A stretch of 34,743 nucleotides of DNA from an uncultured bacterium (GTDB lineage Bacteria; Pseudomonadota; Gammaproteobacteria; Burkholderiales; Burkholderiaceae_E): NCBI GenBank assembly GCA_903934795.1, contig CAIZPE010000090.1, positions 1 to 34,743 of the forward strand. The letters are read 5' to 3'. Below, one piece after another: positions 8,444-17,687 of the stretch (the first letter of the stretch is position 1; each line of letters starts with the position of its first letter). Under the pieces are notes generated by a model. The model had not been told where the DNA came from. It saw only the letters and a program-made list of their open reading frames with translations, and searched no databases. A program made the translations under genes and the position numbers.

Positions 8444-8988
8444 GCAGACCTCGCAAGAGACTCAGGCATGCCCGTTCCGTAGGGCATCTGGTAATTGGCC
8501 TCGATCAGCGCCGCGTCGGCGGCATTGCCGCTCAAGCAGGACCACACCGTCTTGTTGCCGCTGGTGCCGGGCTTGAGCACCAGATAGTAGTTGGTCTGAC
8601 CCTGCGGATCGACCCGCGTGGAATAGACCACCACCACCATGGCCCCTGCCACACGCACCGACTGCACCCCCTTGCCGGTCCATGTCCCCACTTCTTCGGG
8701 AAGGTTGTACTGGATGATCTGCTCCTGTCCGAGGTCGATGATCTGCGGCGGCGGGTTCGGCTTGCCCTTGTTGAGCTCGTAGTATTCGGTGGCCGCCACC
8801 TTGGCCGGCATGGCCAATTCCAGACCGTCGCTGATGTAGACGCGACGGGTGTAGTTGGCGTAGGTGGGCACGGTGATGGCGGCGAGGATGCCGACCACCG
8901 CGAGGCCGGCCAGCACCGACACCACCGAGAGCCCGCGCTGGCGTCGCGAGATTGAGGGCACCTCAGGCATCCGATGCGAGCCAGGCAT
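8428..8988 (-). CDS. Type IV pilin-like protein (paralogue)
   Basis: A 186-residue pilin-like protein: a basic leader ending RRQRG, predicted prepilin peptidase cut before LSVVS, then the hydrophobic helix LAVVGILAAITVPTYANY and the conserved TRRVYISDGLELAMPAK segment. Residue 5 after the cut is Ser, where nearly all type IV pilins have Glu. Two C-terminal cysteines (WSCLSG, SACRNG) suggest a disulfide loop. The ATG at 8988 is chosen because GAGGTG lies in front of it and the leader length then matches the paralogue. A GTG at 8997 and an ATG at 8970 (overlapping the cyclase stop as ATGCCTGA) are alternatives. Overlaps on both sides indicate translational coupling with the cyclase and the second pilin gene. 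Confidence 0.78.
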   Translation of the reverse strand: MPGSHRMPEVPSISRRQRGLSVVSVLAGLAVVGILAAITVPTYANYTRRVYISDGLELAMPAKVAATEYYELNKGKPNPPPQIIDLGQEQIIQYNLPEEVGTWTGKGVQSVRVAGAMVVVVYSTRVDPQGQTNYYLVLKPGTSGNKTVWSCLSGNAADAALIEANYQMPYGTGMPESLARSACRNG

Positions 8989-10618
8989 TGCGCCCACCTC
9001 GCTTCACGACATACATCCGGCGGTCAGCCACCGCGACCAGGGCATCGGCATCGCCGCCGTCCTGCGGATACACCGCCACGCCCAGGCTGCCCGAGATCCT
9101 CACCTCATGGCCCTGCAGCATGAACGGACGGGCGAGCTCGCCGCAGATGCGTGCGGCCACCACGCCGGCGTCATCGGCCGAGGCAAGCTCATCGAGCAGC
9201 ACGACGAACTCGTCGCCGCCCCTCCGGGCGAGCAGATCGGAGCCACGCAGCAGGGCCTGAATCCGCGCGGTGGACTCCACCAGCAGCAGGTCGCCCACTT
9301 CGTGACCGAAGCGGTCGTTGGCCTGCTTGAAATGATCGAGGTCGATGTAGATCAGGCCGAAGCAGCGCCCATGTCGCGCCGAACGACTGAGCGCATCGGC
9401 AAGCCGCTCATGGAAGAGCGCCCGATTGGCCACGCGGGTCAGCGCGTCATGGGTGGCGAGAAACAGGTATCGCTGGTTGCTCGCCTCGAGTTCGGCACTG
9501 AGCCGACGCAGCCGCAGCGCACCCTGGCGGGACACGGTGGCCAGCACCACGCTCAGCCCGAACAGGCCGCAGATCACCAGGATGGCGAGCAACTCGCCCG
9601 ACAGCGGTGAAAGATGCGTGTAGGCCCGCGGGAACCCCTCGAAGATCAGCAACCAGGTCTGCCCGTCGATCGACAGCGGCGCCGTGGTCTTCAGAGGCGA
9701 TCGATCCCCCCGCAGCGGCAATCCCGCCGGATGGCTGTCGAAGATGGTTGCCGGAGCCCCGCCGGCGTTGCTGGCCTGCACCCGCAGACGCAGATTCGGC
9801 GGCAGTGTGCCCAGGGTCGCCGAGATCAGATCCGCGGTGTCGAACAGTGCGAACACCCAGCCGAACGGCGCTCCCCGGTCTGGCGCGTTGCCGGGTTCGA
9901 ACACCGCCTGCATCATCAGGACGTGGGGACGCTCGGCCGTGCCGTTGCGCAGCAGTGCCGGCGCACTCAGCCGGGTGGCACCCATCTCGGCGCTCGCGCG
10001 CATGGCATCGCGCAAGGCCGGGATGGCGGCGAGGTCCGTGCCGGTGAGGTCCAGGTTGGCCGGGGTCTCCGGCGCCAGCCGCGACACGGGCGCGAGAGAA
10101 CCCTCGGCGGAGACCGCCTGGAGCTGGTAGCCGGGATAGCCGTAGCGCTGCATGCGGTTGACATGCCGCTCCTGAAATTCACGGGCCACCATCGGCATGA
10201 ATCCAAGCCCGCGCACGCCGGGAAAGTCGCTCTGGAGCATCAGGTGCGCCACATGCCGCCACCATTCCTCCCGGCTGAGCACACCCTGCACGGTCCATAA
10301 CGATCGGGTGCCCCTCAGGATCTGACGGTAGGCGGTCATCCGCTCCTGCAACCGCATGGCCAGTTCGCGAGACTCGACCGAGAAATCAGCCGCCAGGTCG
10401 TGCGTCTGCCGCGCCTGGCGGGTCTGCCAGACCGAGGTCCCCACGAAGGCCGAAAGCGCCAGAGCCAGGATCGCCGGCAGCCAGGCCTTCACGTCGACAT
10501 GCCGTCCGAGCCAGCCGGACAGCCGCTCGCTGCCCCGCTGCCAGGCAGGCCTCAGGCCACGGGCGGGGGCGGTCGGCCGCAAGGGCGAGGCAAGCGGCAG
10601 TTCGGGGCGCAGGTCCAC
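8963..10618 (-). CDS. Membrane diguanylate cyclase with CHASE-type sensor and GGDEF domain
   Basis: A 551-residue inner-membrane protein: a transmembrane helix near residues 46-66 ([20 protein letters not shown]), a periplasmic CHASE-like region (about 75-310, with [10 protein letters not shown] and [10 protein letters not shown]), a second helix ([20 protein letters not shown]) and a C-terminal GGDEF domain. The active site GGDEF is intact at residues 467-471, and an inhibitory I-site RGSD sits at 458-461 with the usual five-residue spacing. It should therefore make c-di-GMP from GTP with product inhibition. No EAL domain follows. It is the first gene of an overlapping cluster with two pilin-like genes, which suggests c-di-GMP control of a surface appendage. 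The start is a GTG at 10618; a GATAAT box (10644-10649, minus strand) precedes it. Confidence 0.88.
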   Translation of the reverse strand: MDLRPELPLASPLRPTAPARGLRPAWQRGSERLSGWLGRHVDVKAWLPAILALALSAFVGTSVWQTRQARQTHDLAADFSVESRELAMRLQERMTAYRQILRGTRSLWTVQGVLSREEWWRHVAHLMLQSDFPGVRGLGFMPMVAREFQERHVNRMQRYGYPGYQLQAVSAEGSLAPVSRLAPETPANLDLTGTDLAAIPALRDAMRASAEMGATRLSAPALLRNGTAERPHVLMMQAVFEPGNAPDRGAPFGWVFALFDTADLISATLGTLPPNLRLRVQASNAGGAPATIFDSHPAGLPLRGDRSPLKTTAPLSIDGQTWLLIFEGFPRAYTHLSPLSGELLAILVICGLFGLSVVLATVSRQGALRLRRLSAELEASNQRYLFLATHDALTRVANRALFHERLADALSRSARHGRCFGLIYIDLDHFKQANDRFGHEVGDLLLVESTARIQALLRGSDLLARRGGDEFVVLLDELASADDAGVVAARICGELARPFMLQGHEVRISGSLGVAVYPQDGGDADALVAVADRRMYVVKRGGRNAWLASDA

Positions 10619-10623
10619 GGGCA

Positions 10624-10684
10624 GGGTTCAGGACGGGGCCTTCATTATCCGGGCCCTGCCCGTCGGGCTCCGGGGCCTGAACCC
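10624..10684. repeat. 9-bp inverted repeat between the cyclase and yggX
   Basis: GGGTTCAGG (10624-10632) and CCTGAACCC (10676-10684) are perfect inverted copies 43 bp apart in the 178-bp divergent region. The possible -10 box of the cyclase gene (GATAAT on the minus strand) lies between them. It could be a binding site for a dimeric regulator or chance in GC-rich DNA. Nothing else clear was seen in this gap. Confidence 0.4.
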
Positions 10685-10796
10685 CGGCGGCAGGCAGCGG
10701 CTGACCAACGGCAACCCGCTCGTGCGCGGGGTGACGGTTTTCGGTTCGAGCGCAAACCGGCGACAATGCGCCCCTCCGATCCGCTCAGGAAGCCCG

Positions 10797-11066
10797 ATGA
10801 CCCGAACCGTCACCTGCGTGAAGCTGCAGAAGGAAGCCGAAGGCCTCGACTACCCGCCCTACCCCGGCGAGCTCGGCAAGCGCCTCTGGGAAAGCGTCTC
10901 GAAGGAGGCGTGGCAGGCCTGGCTGAAGCACCAGACCATGCTGGTGAACGAGAACCGGCTCAACCTCGCCGATGTGCGTGCCCGCAAGTACCTGGCTGCG
11001 CAGATGGAAAAGTACTTCTTCGGCGACGGGGCCGACCGACCGGCCGGGTTCGTGCCCCCGGCCTGA
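10797..11066 (+). CDS. yggX: Probable Fe(II)-trafficking protein YggX
   Basis: An 89-residue cytosolic protein of the YggX family (PF04362), which protects iron-sulfur clusters and is linked to oxidative stress resistance. It opens with [28 protein letters not shown], shown here in part: the family's conserved Cys is residue 7, followed by the PPYPG motif. The middle ([21 protein letters not shown]) and the AQMEKYFFG end are equally typical. Length is the family norm. The start ATG at 10797 has AGGA nine bases upstream; longer in-frame extensions only read into the divergent promoter region. Confidence 0.95.
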   Translation: MTRTVTCVKLQKEAEGLDYPPYPGELGKRLWESVSKEAWQAWLKHQTMLVNENRLNLADVRARKYLAAQMEKYFFGDGADRPAGFVPPA

Positions 11067-11076
11067 GCCGCATGGG

Positions 11077-11745
11077 TCAGGCGTAGCGCTGCACGCCGTC
11101 CTGTCCGGCCACCAGCACCACGGTGGCCGGCGTGATCGCGAACAGGCCTACGCTGACCACCCCGGGCCAGAGCCCGATGCGGGCCTCGAGCCCTTCAGGG
11201 TCATCGATCCGCAGGCCGGACACATCCAGGATGTGATTGCCGTTGTCGGTGACGAAGCCGGCGCGCAGCACCGGCTGGCCTCCGAGCGCGCGCAGACGGG
11301 AGGCCACGAGGGCACCCGCCATCGGGATGACCTCGACCGGCAGCGGAAACCGACCCAGGCGCGCCACACGCTTGGAGGCATCGACGATGCACACGAACCG
11401 CTCGAAGGCCGAAGCCACGATCTTCTCGCGGGTGAGCGCGCCGCCTCCGCCCTTGATCATGCGGCGGGCGTCATCGATCTCGTCAGCGCCATCGACATAG
11501 ACCGGCAGGGGCAGCCCGCGCGCGAGGGCTTCATCGATCTCGAGCACCGGGATGCCGAGCCGCCGCAGCCGGGTGGTGCTGCGCTCGGAGCTGGAGATGG
11601 CGCCGGCATGGCGCCCGACCTGCTCGGCCAGCGCGTCGATGAAGCAGTCGACGGTGGAGCCGGTGCCCACGCCGACCACGCAGCCCGGCACCAGCTCGTC
11701 GAGCGCAGCCCGGGCCACGGCCCGCTTGAGTTCATCCTGATTCAT
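11077..11745 (-). CDS. rpiA: Ribose-5-phosphate isomerase A
   Basis: A 222-residue enzyme interconverting ribose 5-phosphate and ribulose 5-phosphate in the pentose phosphate pathway. Signature segments are the phosphate loop GVGTGST (residues 25-31), the catalytic DGADEID (85-91) and [11 protein letters not shown] (98-108), which carries the catalytic Glu at 107. Length matches RpiA of other proteobacteria. It lies 39 bp downstream of flgL on the same strand and may receive read-through from the flagellar operon, but nothing links it functionally to motility. It converges with yggX, with 10 bp between the stop codons. Confidence 0.96.
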   Translation of the reverse strand: MNQDELKRAVARAALDELVPGCVVGVGTGSTVDCFIDALAEQVGRHAGAISSSERSTTRLRRLGIPVLEIDEALARGLPLPVYVDGADEIDDARRMIKGGGGALTREKIVASAFERFVCIVDASKRVARLGRFPLPVEVIPMAGALVASRLRALGGQPVLRAGFVTDNGNHILDVSGLRIDDPEGLEARIGLWPGVVSVGLFAITPATVVLVAGQDGVQRYA

Positions 11746-11784
11746 CGCCCGATTCTATCGCGGCAAGGCCGCGCGGCCGCAGGC

Positions 11785-12696
11785 TCAGAGATAGTCGAAC
11801 AACGACATCTTCGAGATCTGCGCGTAGGTGCGCATGGCTGCCGACAACGCGGTCTGGTTGTTCTGGAACTCGGAGATCGCCTTGGCGTAATCGACATCGA
11901 CCAGCTTGGAGAGCTGTGACGAGAGTTGCAGCGAGCCATCCGCCGACAGCTTGTCGCGTGCCTCGAGGGCGCGAAGCCCCTCGCCGACCTCGGTGCGCTT
12001 GGTGGATACCCGATCCATCGCGACGTCGAGACCGCTGATGGCATCACGCACGGTGGCGCTCACGGCCACGCCGGTGCTGGCAGGGTCATCGAGCACCGCG
12101 ATGGTCCGGTCGATCAGATCGAAGATGCTCTGGGTGCCGGCGCCGTTGGGCAGATCCATGAAGGTCTGCCGGCCATCGAGCACCGTGGGGGAAGTCGCGT
12201 CGAGCCCCACCTCCTGCTCCCCGGGCTGGGCCAGATAGGTGACCGAAGCCCCGTCCGCGAACGGTGCCGTCTGGCTTCCCTGGCCGCCGAAGAGAAAGCC
12301 CCCCGCACCGTCGGGCCGATTGGCCAGCGCGAGGAGTTCCTCACGATAGCCGCGCAATTGCGTGGCGATCTGATGCCGGTCGGATGCGGAATAGCCGCCG
12401 TTGCCCGCCTGGACAACCCCCTCGCGAACCAGCTGGAGCACATCGCCGACGCTGCTCAGGGCGCCGTCGGCAATCTGCAACTGGGCGGTGGCGAAGTCAT
12501 TCATGCGCTGCTGCAGCTCGATTCGACGCTGCGCCGAACGCGTGCGCTCCGCGGCCGCGGCGGCCACCGGGTCGTCACCCGCCGCCAGCAGCTTCTTGCC
12601 GGTGGAGAGCTCCTCCTGGTTGCGCACGAGCTTGGCCTGTCGCTCGGTCATCGAGTCGATGGCGTTCTGGTAGGCATGGGCGGTGGCGATTCGCAC
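11785..12696 (-). CDS. flgL: Flagellar hook-filament junction protein FlgL (HAP3)
   Basis: A 303-residue flagellin-related protein that joins the hook, through FlgK, to the filament. The N-terminus MRIATAHAYQNAIDSMTERQAKLVRNQEELSTGKK and the C-terminus ending in YAQISKMSLFDYL are the coiled-coil D0/D1 halves shared with flagellin, including the typical TGKKLLAAGDDP turn. The short variable middle fits HAP3 and excludes flagellin itself. It is the last gene of the flgB-L operon, 36 bp after flgK. Confidence 0.94.
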   Translation of the reverse strand: MRIATAHAYQNAIDSMTERQAKLVRNQEELSTGKKLLAAGDDPVAAAAAERTRSAQRRIELQQRMNDFATAQLQIADGALSSVGDVLQLVREGVVQAGNGGYSASDRHQIATQLRGYREELLALANRPDGAGGFLFGGQGSQTAPFADGASVTYLAQPGEQEVGLDATSPTVLDGRQTFMDLPNGAGTQSIFDLIDRTIAVLDDPASTGVAVSATVRDAISGLDVAMDRVSTKRTEVGEGLRALEARDKLSADGSLQLSSQLSKLVDVDYAKAISEFQNNQTALSAAMRTYAQISKMSLFDYL

Positions 12697-12732
12697 GATG
12701 GCGCTCCGGGATCAGTCGCTCAGGCAGGCCAC

Positions 12733-14613
12733 TCAGCGAGCCGCCTGCAGCAGGGTGTCGAACACGTTCTGCGCCGCCGAGATGATCTTGGCAGCAGCCT
12801 GATAGGCCTGCTGGAACTGCAGCAGCCGGGCGGCTTCCTCGTCGAGGTTGACACCCGAGACCTCGGCACGCGCCGACTCGGCATCCGCAAGGCTGCGCAC
12901 CGACAGGATCTCGGCAGCCCGGTTGGACTGCGACCGGGCACCGATGTCGGCGATCAGGTCGGCGAAGGCGTCGCCGGGACGCTGGCCTCCCACGACGAAG
13001 CGGTCACCAAGCGCGACCATCTCGCGGGCATTGCGGTTGTCGATCGCCGGGTTGGCGGTGGCCGTCACGCTGAAGCTGTCACCGCTCGCCGGGGTGCCCT
13101 GCAGGGTCATGCGCCAGCCGTTGTACTGCAGCGTCATGCCCGGCGTGTACGCCACGCCCGTGGGATTGCCGGTGCCGGTGCCGGTGACATTGAAGGTGGT
13201 CGCGCTGGTGAACTGAATGGTGACCGGCGAGGTGAGATTCGGGTCATTGGCATCGACGCCGAAGGCCGACACGCGGGTATCGCCGGTGTTGGTCTGGCTG
13301 CGCAGCGGCGTGGCGGCCAGGCCGGTGGCAAGGCTGCCCGGAGATGCGAGCACCATCGAGAAGCCCGTGGTGTACTCCGAGCCCGCGCGCAGCAGAAAGC
13401 GGTCGCCGGCCGCGGCCGTGCCGCTGTCCAGGCTGATGCTCAGACCGTCGAGTGTGGCCGGAAAGCCCGCCAGCGTCTGGCTGCTGCCATCCGACAGACG
13501 GGTGCTGGTCCAGGCGCTGCCGTTGAAACGCAATTCATAGTCGCTGGCCGCGATCACGGTGGCATCACTCACCGAAGCCGAAAAAGCCGCGCTGCCGGTG
13601 TTGCCCTCGGCGACCACGACCACCGGGCTGCCGAAGGCGAACATCGGCGAGCCCACGAGGCCATTGGCATCGCGTCCCAGGGACTGCTGCGCGTTGTAGG
13701 CCGAGGCAATGGCCGCAGCCAGTTGCCCGAGCCTGCCGGAAACCGCCGCCAGGTCTTCGTCGCGAAAACGCAGCGCGCCGGCGATCTCGCCCCCGCCCAT
13801 GGTTTCGCCGTCCACCGGGATCGGGTTGCTGGAGGTGTCGAGTGTGACCACCAGTTTGCGCGGATCGAGGGAATCGGCTCGCGCGGTGAAGCTCGCCGCT
13901 GCGCCTCCGACCACCAGACTCTGACCCGAGGCCCCGTACAGATTGACGGTGCCGTCACCGTTGATGAAAGCGCTGGCCTTCATCTGCTTGTTCACCGTCT
14001 CGATCAGCCGATCGCGGGCATCGAGCATGTCGTTGGGCGGCTGGCCGCTGGCAGCGTTGCGTGCGATCTGGTTGTTGAGGTCGGCGAGCTGGCGCAGCGC
14101 GTCGTTGACCTTGCTCACGCCCTGGCGAACCCGCAGGTCGGCCTGTCCACGCAACTCCTCGATCTGCGAGCGCGCGCTGTCGAAGCGCTCAGCCAGGGTC
14201 CGTGCCCGGCTCAGCACGACGGTTCGTGATGGCGTATCGCCAGGCCGGTTCACCGCATCGGCCAACGCCGAACGCAGATCGTCGATGCCGGCACCGATGC
14301 CGTTGTCGGTGTCGGTGAAGATCTTGTCCAGCCGCTCGAGATGGGTCTGACGCACCGAATCGGCGCCAGCGGCAGCGGTCGCCGAAGCCACCTCACCCGC
14401 AACATACTGGTCGTAACGGCGGGTGACCGTCTCCACCGAGGCACCGCGGCCGATGAAGCCGCCGCCGGTGAAGGTGCCCGGCATCGTGGCGAGCACAGCC
14501 TCCTGACGGCTGTAGCCCGGGGTGTTCACATTGGAGATGTTGTGGCTGGCGGTGCGCATCTGCGCATACGCCGCCATCATCGCCGAGGTGCCTACGCCAA
14601 AGAGTCCGGACAT
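12733..14613 (-). CDS. flgK: Flagellar hook-associated protein FlgK (HAP1)
   Basis: A 626-residue axial protein that caps the hook and connects it to FlgL and the filament. The N-terminal rod/hook signature is clear (SGLFGVGTSAMMAAYAQM, then SHNISNVNTPGYSRQ), as is the C-terminal one (SGVNLDEEAARLLQFQQAYQAAAKIISAAQNVFDTLLQ). Length lies within the usual 550-650 range. It follows flgJ by 25 bp. In enterics flgKL has its own sigma-28 promoter; no matching motif was seen before this gene. Confidence 0.96.
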   Translation of the reverse strand: MSGLFGVGTSAMMAAYAQMRTASHNISNVNTPGYSRQEAVLATMPGTFTGGGFIGRGASVETVTRRYDQYVAGEVASATAAAGADSVRQTHLERLDKIFTDTDNGIGAGIDDLRSALADAVNRPGDTPSRTVVLSRARTLAERFDSARSQIEELRGQADLRVRQGVSKVNDALRQLADLNNQIARNAASGQPPNDMLDARDRLIETVNKQMKASAFINGDGTVNLYGASGQSLVVGGAAASFTARADSLDPRKLVVTLDTSSNPIPVDGETMGGGEIAGALRFRDEDLAAVSGRLGQLAAAIASAYNAQQSLGRDANGLVGSPMFAFGSPVVVVAEGNTGSAAFSASVSDATVIAASDYELRFNGSAWTSTRLSDGSSQTLAGFPATLDGLSISLDSGTAAAGDRFLLRAGSEYTTGFSMVLASPGSLATGLAATPLRSQTNTGDTRVSAFGVDANDPNLTSPVTIQFTSATTFNVTGTGTGNPTGVAYTPGMTLQYNGWRMTLQGTPASGDSFSVTATANPAIDNRNAREMVALGDRFVVGGQRPGDAFADLIADIGARSQSNRAAEILSVRSLADAESARAEVSGVNLDEEAARLLQFQQAYQAAAKIISAAQNVFDTLLQAAR

Positions 14614-14638
14614 GGTGGTTTCCTGGTGCGCGCGTCGG

Positions 14639-15796
14639 TCAGGTCACCAGGCGCTGCAGGGTCAGCGTCTTCTGGATCGTCTTCTCGAGCTTGGCCCCGT
14701 AGGCCGGATCGGTGGCGTAGCCGGCGCGCTGCATGTTGGCCGCGAAGGCCTGCACGCTGCCACCCGACTGGATCACCCGGCTGTAGCGCGGGCTGCTGGC
14801 CATCATCGAGGCCCAGTCCTGGAAGGCTTCGCCATAGGAGCCATAGGCGCGGAAGCGCTCGACCCGTCGCGTGGGCTGGCCACCGACATACTCGGTGGTG
14901 CTGGCGGCAGCCGATCCGCCCTGCCAGCCGCCCGTGGCCTTGACCCCGAAGAGGTTGAAGCTCGGGCTGCCATCGGTGTTGCGGATTTCGTGGCGGCCCC
15001 AGCCGGACTCCAGTGCCGCCTGACCGACGATGAACGCCGCGGGCACGCCGGTCTTCTGCTCGGCCAGCAGCGCATGGGGCCAGACCTTGCGCACGAAATC
15101 GGCCTGCGGTCCGCTGAGTTGCGACAGATCAGGCTGCGCCGGCGAGCGTGGCGCAGCCGCCTGATCGGTCCAGCGCGCGGCGGCGGCAGCGGCCGCGGCC
15201 GCGGCGCCGGGCGCGGCAGCCGGCGTCACCGAGCGGGTCTGGGCCAGGACGCCGGTGGGGATGGCCGGGCCTGCGGGGGATTCGCCCCCGGTTGCGGCAA
15301 ACGCCGCAAGCGCCTGGCGGATGACTGTCTGCGCCGGCAGCCCTGCCGCCGGCCGCGCACCGGCCGGGGTGACCGGCAGCGTGCCGCGCGCCGAGGCGGT
15401 CGCGGGTTCGACCCCGGTGGGCGCGGCCGCGTTCGCAGCACCGGCAGCCTGCGCTGCCGGATCGGTCGATCGGGCGCCCGTGGCCGTGCCCGCGGCCTCA
15501 CCCATCTGGCGGGTGAGCTGACGCGCGATCACATCGGCCAGGCCACCCGGCCGGCCCGACAGCGACTGCGCGAGCTGCTGGTCGAACATGTCCGAGTAGG
15601 TGCCCTGGGCGTTGCTGTCCCACATGCCGCTCTTGGGCGTGGCATCGCGCATCGCCTTGAGCATCTGGCGCATGAACAGCGACTCGACCTGCCCCGCAGC
15701 CGCACGCGTGGCCGCGCGCGGGTCGCCCGAGGCCTGACGGCGCAGGGCGTCCAGCGACCGGGAGTCGGTGGCGAGCAGCGGGGTCGAAGGTTCCAT
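14639..15796 (-). CDS. flgJ: Flagellar rod-capping protein and muramidase FlgJ
   Basis: A 385-residue bifunctional protein. Residues about 14-98 form the rod-cap domain (ESLFMRQMLKAMRDATPKSG). Residues about 225-385 form a GH73 glucosaminidase/muramidase domain with the catalytic Glu in AALESGWG (E262), which opens the peptidoglycan for the rod. Between them lies an unusually long Ala/Pro/Thr-rich linker (about 100-220), including a run of ten Ala near residue 198. This makes the protein about 70 residues longer than E. coli FlgJ (313). It follows flgI by 13 bp. Confidence 0.96.
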   Translation of the reverse strand: MEPSTPLLATDSRSLDALRRQASGDPRAATRAAAGQVESLFMRQMLKAMRDATPKSGMWDSNAQGTYSDMFDQQLAQSLSGRPGGLADVIARQLTRQMGEAAGTATGARSTDPAAQAAGAANAAAPTGVEPATASARGTLPVTPAGARPAAGLPAQTVIRQALAAFAATGGESPAGPAIPTGVLAQTRSVTPAAAPGAAAAAAAAAARWTDQAAAPRSPAQPDLSQLSGPQADFVRKVWPHALLAEQKTGVPAAFIVGQAALESGWGRHEIRNTDGSPSFNLFGVKATGGWQGGSAAASTTEYVGGQPTRRVERFRAYGSYGEAFQDWASMMASSPRYSRVIQSGGSVQAFAANMQRAGYATDPAYGAKLEKTIQKTLTLQRLVT

Positions 15797-15809
15797 GTCG
15801 CGCCCTTCC

Positions 15810-16946
15810 TCAGATGATCTCGAGCTCGGCCTTGAGGCTGCCCGCGGCCTTCAGCGCCTGCAGGATGGCGATCAGGTCACCGGCGGTCGCCCCGAGCGTG
15901 TTGAGGGCCTTGACCACGTCGGTGAGCCTGGCGGCGGCATCGATCTGCATCACGTTGCCGCCGTCCTGCCGGATCTGGATGTCGGCCTTCTCGGCGACCA
16001 CGGTCTGCCCCTGCGAAAAGGCACCGGGCTGGGAAATCACCGGCGTGGACGAGATGGTGACGCTGAGGTTGCCGTGCGCCACCGCGCTGGGGGCCAGCGT
16101 GACCGTCTGGTTCATCACCACCGAGCCGGTGCGGGCGTTGACCACCACCTTCGGCGAGGGCAGTGCCTGCGCCACCTCGACATTCTCGAGCTGGGCGAGG
16201 AAGGGCACGCGGCGCTCGGCCTCGGCCGGCATGCGCACCTGGATCACCCGGGCATCGATCGCCTGGGCAAGCGCCGCGCCCGAGCCCAGGGTCTGGTTGA
16301 TCGCATCGGCCACCTTGCCGGCCAGCGTGAAGTCGGTCTGGAGCAGTTCCAGGCGGATGGTCTCGCCAGCGAGCGCGGGTGTGGCCACCGCCCGCTCCAC
16401 GGTTGCGCCGGCCGGCACCCGGCCTGCGCTCAGGTGGTTGATCTGCACGCGGCTGCCGCCGGCGGATGCGCCGGCGCCACCCACCAGCACATTGCCCTGG
16501 GCGATCGCGTAGACCTGGTTGTCGGCGCCACGCAGCGGCGTGAGCAGCAGGGTGCCGCCACGCAGGCTGCGGGCATTGCCCAGCGACGAGACCGTGACGT
16601 CGATGTTCTGGCCAGGGCGGGCGAAGGCCGGCAGCTGGGCGGTGACCATCACCGCGGCGGAGTTGCGCAGCTGCGGCGTGACGCCCGGCGGCAGCTGGAT
16701 GCCGAGCTGCGAGAGCATGGAATTGACGCTCTGCGCGGTGAAGGGCGCCTGCGTGGTCTGGTCGCCGCTGCCGTCCAGACCCACCACCAGGCCATAGCCG
16801 AGCAGCTGGTTGGTGCGCACGCCCTGCATCGTGGCCAGGTCCTTGATGCGCTCGGCGCGTGCCGGCTGGGCGGCGATCACCAGGCCGAGCAGGCCCGCGG
16901 CGAGCAGGGCGCAGGCGCGCAGACGCGTCTTGGTGAGATGGCGCAT
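15810..16946 (-). CDS. flgI: Flagellar P-ring protein FlgI
   Basis: A 378-residue periplasmic protein forming the P ring around the rod in the peptidoglycan layer. It starts with a clear signal peptide (RLRACALLAAGLLGLVIAAQPARA), and the mature N-terminus ERIKDLATMQGVRTNQLLGYGLVVGLDGSGDQ is the family signature. Length is typical (about 365-380). It starts 8 bp after flgH; the ATG at 16946 is the only start giving a complete signal sequence. Confidence 0.97.
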   Translation of the reverse strand: MRHLTKTRLRACALLAAGLLGLVIAAQPARAERIKDLATMQGVRTNQLLGYGLVVGLDGSGDQTTQAPFTAQSVNSMLSQLGIQLPPGVTPQLRNSAAVMVTAQLPAFARPGQNIDVTVSSLGNARSLRGGTLLLTPLRGADNQVYAIAQGNVLVGGAGASAGGSRVQINHLSAGRVPAGATVERAVATPALAGETIRLELLQTDFTLAGKVADAINQTLGSGAALAQAIDARVIQVRMPAEAERRVPFLAQLENVEVAQALPSPKVVVNARTGSVVMNQTVTLAPSAVAHGNLSVTISSTPVISQPGAFSQGQTVVAEKADIQIRQDGGNVMQIDAAARLTDVVKALNTLGATAGDLIAILQALKAAGSLKAELEII

Positions 16947-16954
16947 GTCAGGCC

Positions 16955-17677
16955 TCAGATCGGCAGGAAGCTGAGGAAGAAGCGCGAGAGCCAGCCCGTG
17001 GTCTGGGCGCGATCGATGTCGCCCCGGCTGCGCACTTCGAGTCGGGCATCGGCCACCTGCGTCGAGGTGACCAGATTGCCGGGCAGGATGGTCGCAGGGT
17101 TGACCACGCCCGAGAATCGCAGCCGCTCGACATTCTGGTTGATCCCGACCTGCTTCTCGCCGACCACCGCAAGATTGCCGTTGGCCAGCACCTCGACCAC
17201 GGTGACCGTGATCGTGCCGGTGAATTCGTTGTCGGTGCCGGTGGCGCCCTTGCCCTCGAAGCTGTTGCTGGAGCTGCCCTGCGCCTTGAAGCGGGTGGTG
17301 GAGTTCGGGGTCATGAAGGGCAGCAGACCCACGCTCGCATCCACCGAGCCGGTGCGATCGACCGTGCTGTTCGAGCTCTGCTTGGCGGAGTACTTCTCCT
17401 GGATCTGGATGGTCAGCACATCGCCCACCAGACGGGCCCGGCGGTCTTCGAAGAGCCCGCGGTGCGACCCGGCCACGAAGATGGCGCCCGGCTCGGCGGT
17501 GCTGCTGGGCGCGGCATACGCCAGCATGACCGGCGGGCGCACCGTGGTGGGCTCGCGCACGTCCACCGTGGGACGGACCATGGCGTCGTTGAGCGGCGTG
17601 CAGGCGCCAGCTGCCATCGCGGTCATCGCCAGGGCGAGGACACGGACGGCGCGCGGGAGAGAGAGCAGCAGGTTCAT
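16955..17677 (-). CDS. flgH: Flagellar L-ring lipoprotein FlgH
   Basis: A 240-residue outer-membrane lipoprotein forming the L ring. The signal sequence ends in AMAAGAC, so the lipidated residue would be Cys26; the lipobox has Ala where Leu is usual at -3. The mature part shows FlgH features: SLFEDRRARLVGDVLTIQIQEK-type sequence (here GLFEDRRARLVGD), the VVEVLANGNLAVVGEKQVGINQ region and the C-terminal end with WLSRFFL. Length is normal. It sits between flgG (10 bp upstream) and flgI (8 bp downstream). Confidence 0.96.
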   Translation of the reverse strand: MNLLLSLPRAVRVLALAMTAMAAGACTPLNDAMVRPTVDVREPTTVRPPVMLAYAAPSSTAEPGAIFVAGSHRGLFEDRRARLVGDVLTIQIQEKYSAKQSSNSTVDRTGSVDASVGLLPFMTPNSTTRFKAQGSSSNSFEGKGATGTDNEFTGTITVTVVEVLANGNLAVVGEKQVGINQNVERLRFSGVVNPATILPGNLVTSTQVADARLEVRSRGDIDRAQTTGWLSRFFLSFLPI

Positions 17678-17687
17678 GGCGCGGGCC

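Noticed and set aside
8166-8456. Frameshifted pilin reading frame, suggesting a broken gene
   Set aside because: The other frame gives a full pilin-like protein that matches the paralogue without a gap through the G tract, so no frameshift needs to be assumed.
11926-14229. 767-codon plus-strand open frame opposite flgL/flgK
   Set aside because: Low-complexity antisense product across two well-supported genes and their gap.
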